NCBI GenBank assembly: GCA_001778545.1
Contig: MFHJ01000015.1
Span: 1 to 8,761, forward strand
Reading direction: 5' to 3'
Length of the DNA stretch: 8,761 nucleotides
Source of the DNA: Candidatus Giovannonibacteria bacterium RIFCSPHIGHO2_02_43_16
Lineage (GTDB): Bacteria > Patescibacteriota > Minisyncoccia > JACPKW01 > UBA11713
Shown here: one piece after another, positions 5,253 through 8,761 of the stretch
Layout: every line of letters begins with the position of its first letter
Position numbering within the stretch: the first letter of the stretch is position 1
Translations under genes and position numbers: made by a program
The notes under the pieces: model-generated
Seen by the model: only the letters and a program-made list of their open reading frames with translations
Told to the model about the DNA's origin: nothing
The model's database searches: none

Positions 5253-6395
5253 CTATTCTAAATCATAAGCTCCCCTCGTATATTTGTTAGCCGGATCCCA
5301 TGAAAGCCAGCTCGAGAGTCCGGAGTCATAAATCGCATTTTTTTGAGCGCGGACCATAGGCGCATCGTATTTCGCGCCCAGATCAAAATCCTGTATCCAC
5401 GGGCGGAGTTTGGCAGGGGTTGATGTCGGCGCGGAAAGGCGATAAACCGCTCTCGACATCGCGAATTTAATAATCTCATATGGATGCTCCGCGGGATTTT
5501 TAAAGCCGTGGAAGGTTGGCGGATAGTGGGAAGGATAAACCATTGGAGCGATATAATCGAAATGTTTGTCTATTCTTTCAAGAATCTGCCCTATTCCCAA
5601 ATCGTCTGTGTTATTAGTCGTCATTCCGAAAATATCCGCGGACAACGGGATCGAAATCTGGTCTTTGCCCTCTTTCAGCCGTGACCTTAAATAAGAAAAA
5701 AATGAATCAAGAACGTCTGCCTTATTCTTATCTCTCGAAAGAGAGAAAACCGCGTCGGACATGTTCCCGTCCGAAGGGAAGCGGATATAATCGTAATTAA
5801 GCTCATCAAAACCGATTTTCTCCGAGGCGCGCGACAAGAAAACGATGTAATCCCAAAAATCTTGCGCGGACGGATCGACATATGAAAGCCCTTTTTTATC
5901 TCTCCATATTCCGCCGCTTTTTGTTTTAACCGCGCTTGCCGGATATTTCTTTGCGTAAAACGGGTCTTGAAAAACAGTTATCCTGGCAATTGTATAAATG
6001 CCTTTTTGGTGAAGCTTCTCGATAAATTCAGGAAGGTCATTAACTCGAATCTCCTCGGAACCGATTTCCTTAATTTTCTCGTCGCCCGTATCAAAAGAAA
6101 CGCGCCCAGAATAATCCTTCACATCGATAACGATAGAATTTATTTCTGTTTTATCAATAAAGTCAACCATATCGGCTCTCCAGTCTTTAGTGCCCGAAAC
6201 CCAGCTTGTCATATAAATTCCTTTCACGGCATTCGGAGTTGGCAAATGCTCAACCTTGCGAATTTCTTCTTTTTTTTCTTCCGGCTTTCCCCTAAAGCGG
6301 TCGGATATGTATTCGATTGGGGCAGATGCGCGAGATATGAAAAACAACGAAATTAGCGCCGCGCCTATAAAAATAAGTAGCCTAAAAAATCTCAC
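5253..6395 (-). CDS. Putative glycoside hydrolase, DUF4015 family, exported or membrane-anchored
   Basis: 380 residues. An N-terminal hydrophobic stretch (about 5-20) followed by SRASA suggests a signal peptide or anchor; a charged linker (about 32-50) then leads into the DUF4015 TIM-barrel family. Recognisable strands are GIYMTSW (59-65), SIVIDVKD (87-94), IARITVFQDP (136-145), GGIWRDKKGLSYVDP (161-175), GFDELNYDYIRFP (195-207), SADIFGM, and DYIAPMVYPSHYPP, with a late LRPWIQDFDLG. Conserved acids such as D91, D94, D197/E198 and D202 are candidate catalytic residues by family position, not by proof. The substrate is unknown; a cell-wall or surface polysaccharide is plausible. The start is GTG, one base after the DUF192 stop, chosen because it gives the whole signal sequence. 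The gene abuts the histidine kinase gene with no gap, so an envelope-related function coupled to signalling is a reasonable inference. Confidence 0.88.
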   Translation of the reverse strand: MRFFRLLIFIGAALISLFFISRASAPIEYISDRFRGKPEEKKEEIRKVEHLPTPNAVKGIYMTSWVSGTKDWRADMVDFIDKTEINSIVIDVKDYSGRVSFDTGDEKIKEIGSEEIRVNDLPEFIEKLHQKGIYTIARITVFQDPFYAKKYPASAVKTKSGGIWRDKKGLSYVDPSAQDFWDYIVFLSRASEKIGFDELNYDYIRFPSDGNMSDAVFSLSRDKNKADVLDSFFSYLRSRLKEGKDQISIPLSADIFGMTTNNTDDLGIGQILERIDKHFDYIAPMVYPSHYPPTFHGFKNPAEHPYEIIKFAMSRAVYRLSAPTSTPAKLRPWIQDFDLGAKYDAPMVRAQKNAIYDSGLSSWLSWDPANKYTRGAYDLE

Positions 6396-6396
6396 C

Positions 6397-6798
6397 TTAT
6401 TTTAATTCTAATTCAAGGGGAAGCGAAACTAAAGCTCCTGACATAATACTCAATTCATCCGCCCGCCCTCGCGGGAGTTCAAGCACCATATCAACCGCGC
6501 CCGGCGATGGAACGATTTTGAGGCCATTTCTTGGCTCGCTGGGAAGAAAATCAACGCCAAGAACGCGCTTATCTTTTATCCAAACTAAATCCAAATCCAA
6601 AGGCGTCTCTTTATTCCAAAAAGAAACGTCGTCATCGTTCCCAAAAATAAAGAGCATGCCATCATATCCTTCAATTTTCGTAATGCCGGTAAGCCCGCGC
6701 TCGCGTTCTTCGGCCGTATCCGCGATTCTAACGGAAATTTTCTTGCCATTAACATGAATTGACTTTATCTCCTCATCGGTTCTCAGAGGCGCTTCCAT
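6397..6798 (-). CDS. DUF192 family protein
   Basis: 133 residues from the ATG, covering the whole DUF192 domain: IADTAEERERGLTG (25-38), GMLFIFGNDDDVSFW (46-60), the ETPLDLDLVWI block (63-73), then a P-rich turn and a LELPRGRADEL element near 106-116. Function of the family is unknown; members are small beta-barrel proteins, often exported. The frame stays open upstream to base 6885 and encodes a basic stretch, a strong hydrophobic helix (ALIILIIFIIIG...) and KK just before this Met. The native protein is therefore probably longer and membrane-anchored. No ATG, GTG or TTG exists in that extension; CTG at 6862-6864, one base after the recA stop, is the most plausible start. It sits between recA and the DUF4015 gene with gaps of at most 67 bases. 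Confidence 0.85.
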   Translation of the reverse strand: MEAPLRTDEEIKSIHVNGKKISVRIADTAEERERGLTGITKIEGYDGMLFIFGNDDDVSFWNKETPLDLDLVWIKDKRVLGVDFLPSEPRNGLKIVPSPGAVDMVLELPRGRADELSIMSGALVSLPLELELK

Positions 6799-6865
6799 TT
6801 TTTTAAAATAAATAAAACTGCCGATAATAATAAAGATTATTAGAATTATAAGAGCGGGTTTCAGA

Positions 6866-7867
6866 TTAGCCTTTTGCTTTTTCTTTTATACTCTTAACTA
6901 GTTCGGCCGCGGCTTTAGGATTCTGCCTCAAAAATTCTTTAGCGTTTTCGAATCCTTGCCCCAACCTGATTTCTCCAAAAGAAAGAGACGCGCCGGATTT
7001 TTTTATCAGTTCATATTTAAGTCCGAGATTAATCAGGTCGCCTTCGTAGGAAATCCCCTCGTTATACATTATGTCGAATTCCGCGCGCCTGAAAGGCGGG
7101 GCGACTTTATTTTTCACGATTTTGACGTTCGTTCTGTTTCCAATAATATCCTCCCCCTTCTTCAGCTGCGCGGCGCGCCTGACTTCGATTCTAACCGAGG
7201 CGTAGAATTTAAGCGCGTTGCCACCGGTCGTTGTCTCGGGGTTTCCAAAAACCACTCCGATCTTCATGCGAATTTGGTTTATGAAAATTACGACAGTTCT
7301 TGATTTCGCGATAATCGCGGTCAATTTTCTCAATGCCTGCGACATCAATCGCGCCTGGAGCCCCATATGCGACTGCCCCATTTCTCCCTCGATCTCCGCC
7401 TGCGGGGTTAGTGCCGCGACAGAATCAATTACTATCACATCGATGGAACCGGAGCGAACTAAACTTTCTACAATCTCAAGCGCCTGCTCCCCCGTATCCG
7501 GCTGGGAAATCAAAAGATCATTAATCTTGACTCCTATTTTCTTCGCGTACTCCGGGTCCAGCGCGTGCTCGGCATCCACATAAGCGCAAAGCCCGCCAGT
7601 CTTCTGCGCGTTTGCAACTATGTGCAAAGCAAGCGTCGTCTTTCCGGAAGATTCCGGCCCGTAAATTTCAATAACTCTTCCTCGCGGGACTCCTCCCACC
7701 CCAAGCGCCATATCAACAGCGAGCGACCCCGTCGGAATAACATCCACGTCCACTTTTCTGGCGTCTCCGAGCTTCATAATCGCCCCTTCCCCGTATTTCG
7801 CCTGTATTTCCCGCAAGGCACCTTCCACCCCCGACTTTTTCTCGCTTATAGCTTCAGATTTTTTCAT
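6866..7867 (-). CDS. recA: Recombinase RecA
   Basis: 333 residues with an uninterrupted RecA core. GAIMKLGD (28-35) leads to the Walker A loop GPESSGKTT (70-78), catalytic E100 in DAEHALDP, a Walker B strand VIVIDSVAAL, the L1 region EMGQSHMGLQARLMSQALR, and the L2 signature FGNPETTTGGNALKFYASVR. It forms filaments on single-stranded DNA for strand exchange and repair, and where LexA exists it triggers its cleavage. The C-terminus is short and ends basic (SIKEKAKG), lacking the acidic tail of E. coli RecA. The ATG at 7867 follows a TATAAT by 8 bases, so the GGAAGG in between may not be transcribed. Downstream DUF192, DUF4015 and kinase genes follow in the same direction, probably on one mRNA. 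No LexA-type box was recognised. Confidence 0.98.
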   Translation of the reverse strand: MKKSEAISEKKSGVEGALREIQAKYGEGAIMKLGDARKVDVDVIPTGSLAVDMALGVGGVPRGRVIEIYGPESSGKTTLALHIVANAQKTGGLCAYVDAEHALDPEYAKKIGVKINDLLISQPDTGEQALEIVESLVRSGSIDVIVIDSVAALTPQAEIEGEMGQSHMGLQARLMSQALRKLTAIIAKSRTVVIFINQIRMKIGVVFGNPETTTGGNALKFYASVRIEVRRAAQLKKGEDIIGNRTNVKIVKNKVAPPFRRAEFDIMYNEGISYEGDLINLGLKYELIKKSGASLSFGEIRLGQGFENAKEFLRQNPKAAAELVKSIKEKAKG

Positions 7868-7875
7868 ATCCTTCC

Positions 7876-7902
7876 ATTATACCGATCAATAAAAAAGTGC
7901 AA
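7876..7902 (-). promoter_or_regulatory. Predicted recA promoter, leaderless-type spacing
   Basis: TATAAT (7876-7881) with a TTGCAC (7897-7902) at a short 15-base spacing. The -10 box ends 8 bases before the ATG, so transcription would start within a base or two of the start codon. It would drive recA and probably the three genes after it. Confidence 0.5.
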
Positions 7903-7927
7903 AAGCGATTCTCCACCACTAAACCGA

Positions 7928-7955
7928 ATCCAATCAATAAGCGATCGCAAATTAA
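7928..7955. repeat. 28-bp direct repeat, copy 1 (3' side of PaaX/Cas2-like gene)
   Basis: Begins ATCCAATCAATAAGCGAT and ends GCAAATTAA on the + strand. It matches the copy at 8561-8588 at 27 of 28 bases, with one C/A difference that here completes the palindrome GCGATCGC. It overlaps the stop codon of the PaaX/Cas2-like gene and lies about 60 bases upstream of recA. Confidence 0.9.
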
Positions 7956-8521
7956 TTCAACATCAACGATTTGAAATGAGCGCGCAACTCCGTCTCCCTA
8001 TCTATGTCCTCTGTTTTAATTAAACTCACATATGGCTCAATGTTGAAAAAGCGGACAACAAAATTGATTTCATTTTCGCATTCAAACGGATGGACAAATA
8101 CACTCTTTTGAAATTGGTACCATCCCATTCTCTTTAAAACTGCCGCTAAAGCATTTCTCGCCTTTTTATGTTTTTCTGGAATATCAAAAAGAATAATGCG
8201 CCATTTCTTATCCCATCGGGCCATTGGAGGAATCATCATTTCATCAATGCTATACGCGAGAGCTTTATTTCTTCCTTTTTCGGTAAGCACGGCCATTGCG
8301 GACCCGTCACGGCTATTCTTTATCTCTATATATTTCTCTTTGCGAAGTTTATTAAGCGAGTAGTATAATTTTCTTTTCTCGATAGTCCGCCAATCTTTTT
8401 TTATGTTTTTGATGATGTAAAAATATTGGCGCGGCGAGCGCGCCAAACCCAATGCAACGCCTCCCAAAAGAAGAAGCAGTATTTTCTGCGCGACCGGCCC
8501 CCATGAATCTATTTTACGCAT
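7952..8521 (-). CDS. PaaX-like winged-helix protein with Cas2-like C-terminal domain
   Basis: 189 residues from the ATG. The N-terminal half starts with a hydrophobic helix (ILLLLLGGVALGLARSPRQY, about 14-33), then a winged helix with YYSLNKLRKEKYIEI as likely recognition region and a VLTEKGR wing. The C-terminal half is a Cas2/PaaX ferredoxin-like fold: WRIILFDIPEKHKKARNAL, with the Asp of FDIPE at the Cas2 metal-site position, then FQKSVFVHPFEC. PaaX-type proteins are DNA-binding regulators; the Cas2-like half usually mediates dimerisation. Automated annotation often calls these Cas2, but no array or other cas gene is present. The ATG at 8521 is preferred over an in-frame TTG at 8566, because conservation of the family starts here and the TTG falls within the upstream repeat. 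The gene is bracketed by 28-bp direct repeats. Confidence 0.82.
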   Translation of the reverse strand: MRKIDSWGPVAQKILLLLLGGVALGLARSPRQYFYIIKNIKKDWRTIEKRKLYYSLNKLRKEKYIEIKNSRDGSAMAVLTEKGRNKALAYSIDEMMIPPMARWDKKWRIILFDIPEKHKKARNALAAVLKRMGWYQFQKSVFVHPFECENEINFVVRFFNIEPYVSLIKTEDIDRETELRAHFKSLMLN

Positions 8522-8543
8522 AATATCGCATCTTATATCATAA

Positions 8544-8570
8544 ATTATATTATTAATGATATCCAATCAA
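8544..8570 (-). promoter_or_regulatory. Predicted promoter of the PaaX/Cas2-like gene
   Basis: TATAAT (8544-8549) with TTGATT (8565-8570) at a 15-base spacing. The -35 lies inside the 28-bp repeat, so the repeat may contribute promoter or operator sequence. The transcript would begin about 15 bases before the ATG at 8521. Confidence 0.4.
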
Positions 8571-8588
8571 TAAGCGATAGCAAATTAA
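8561..8588. repeat. 28-bp direct repeat, copy 2 (5' side of PaaX/Cas2-like gene)
   Basis: Same 28 bases as 7928-7955 except one position (A for C), which breaks the internal palindrome to GCGATAGC. The copies are 633 bases apart start to start, in the same orientation, and enclose the whole gene with its -10 box. Bases 8589-8646 between this copy and the next gene's stop hold nothing recognisable. Confidence 0.9.
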
Positions 8589-8646
8589 CTTGATGTGGCG
8601 CAAGCCAAAATCTATGCAAATTATTTCAGGAATATACCATTCAAAA

Positions 8647-8761
8647 TTATCTCAACAAAACTGTTCGCAAAATCCTTTTTTCGTGCCCGAATTTATCCTC
8701 CGCGTAAATTTCTATATCGTTCACCCCTTTGGCAAGCAGAATTTCCTCGCGGAAATTTCCG
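8647..8761 (-). CDS. C-terminal end of an Ig-like / glucodextranase-B-type domain protein, 5' end outside window
   Basis: Only the last 37 residues are present. They read from FREEILLAKGVNDIEIYAED to KFGHEKRILRT and VLLR stop. The pattern (strand, LxxGxNxIxIxAxDxFGxxxxxxRTV) is the closing half of a bacterial Ig-like fold of the glucodextranase B-domain type, which in CPR genomes often forms the extracellular end of RodZ-like helix-turn-helix membrane proteins. That identity cannot be tested here because the rest of the gene lies beyond the window. It runs in the same direction as the PaaX/Cas2-like gene. Confidence 0.65.
   Translation of the reverse strand, partial: GNFREEILLAKGVNDIEIYAEDKFGHEKRILRTVLLR

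Noticed and set aside
5967..6356. 129-residue open frame on the + strand
   Set aside because: It lies wholly antisense to the DUF4015 coding region, has no recognisable domain, and is best explained as a shadow frame. The same holds for the other + strand frames at 4072-5196, 5484-5684 and 6956-8023.
7952..8566. Cas2 endonuclease as part of a CRISPR-Cas locus
   Set aside because: The protein has an N-terminal winged helix and PaaX-like layout, there is no array of regularly spaced repeats and no other cas gene; the two 28-bp repeats are 633 bases apart with a gene between them.
8522..8566. Upstream TTG start adding 15 residues to the PaaX/Cas2-like protein
   Set aside because: The extra residues (MDIINNIIYDIRCDI) do not resemble the family start, the TTG lies in the 28-bp repeat, and a -10 box falls inside the extension.

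Overview
The window looks like a chromosomal segment from a Candidate Phyla Radiation (Patescibacteria), Parcubacteria-like bacterium. This is inferred from gene content: a RecA with DUF192 and DUF4015 neighbours, a one-helix PAS sensor kinase with an HQLRTP H-box, a PaaX/Cas2-like winged-helix protein, and AbiEii-type nucleotidyltransferases paired with small partners. Genes are AT-rich and tightly packed. TGA ends one gene and is never read through, so the standard bacterial code fits. No RNA gene, CRISPR array, transposase or integrase was found. No gene-free stretch exceeds about 120 bases.

Left edge (1-1008, + strand): the 3' part of a PQQ-type beta-propeller (BamB-like) gene. Accessory block (about 1010-4045): three compact units. 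The first is a + strand pair, small partner 1127-1324 plus AbiEii-like transferase 1306-1965. The second is a - strand pair of the same logic but an unrelated partner, 2647-2955 plus 2052-2669. The third is a - strand gene with a winged helix, a GHKL ATPase and a STAS-like DUF4325 end (3044-3967). A conserved short motif (AGGAATTTTT, 2-3 bases, a run of 4-8 G, TTTA, read on the - strand) occurs four times in one orientation at about 1-kb spacing: 1020, 1977, 2998 and 4022. It sits at every junction of this block. The rightmost copy is the last codons of the histidine kinase gene. This repeat-bounded arrangement is the most unusual thing here.

Core block (4023-7867, - strand): recA, then a DUF192 protein, a DUF4015 putative glycoside hydrolase and a sensor histidine kinase. 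The last three are packed with gaps of 1 and 0 bases and are probably cotranscribed from the recA promoter. No response regulator is adjacent. The DUF192 frame continues upstream into a convincing membrane helix that has no ATG, GTG or TTG start.

Right edge (7928-8761): a PaaX/Cas2-like gene is bracketed by a 28-bp direct repeat (27/28 identical), followed by the 3' end of another - strand gene with an Ig-like (glucodextranase-B type) C-terminus.

Several genes have a -10 box only 6-10 bases from the start codon, which suggests leaderless or nearly leaderless mRNAs. Family assignments come from reading motifs by eye; no database search was run.
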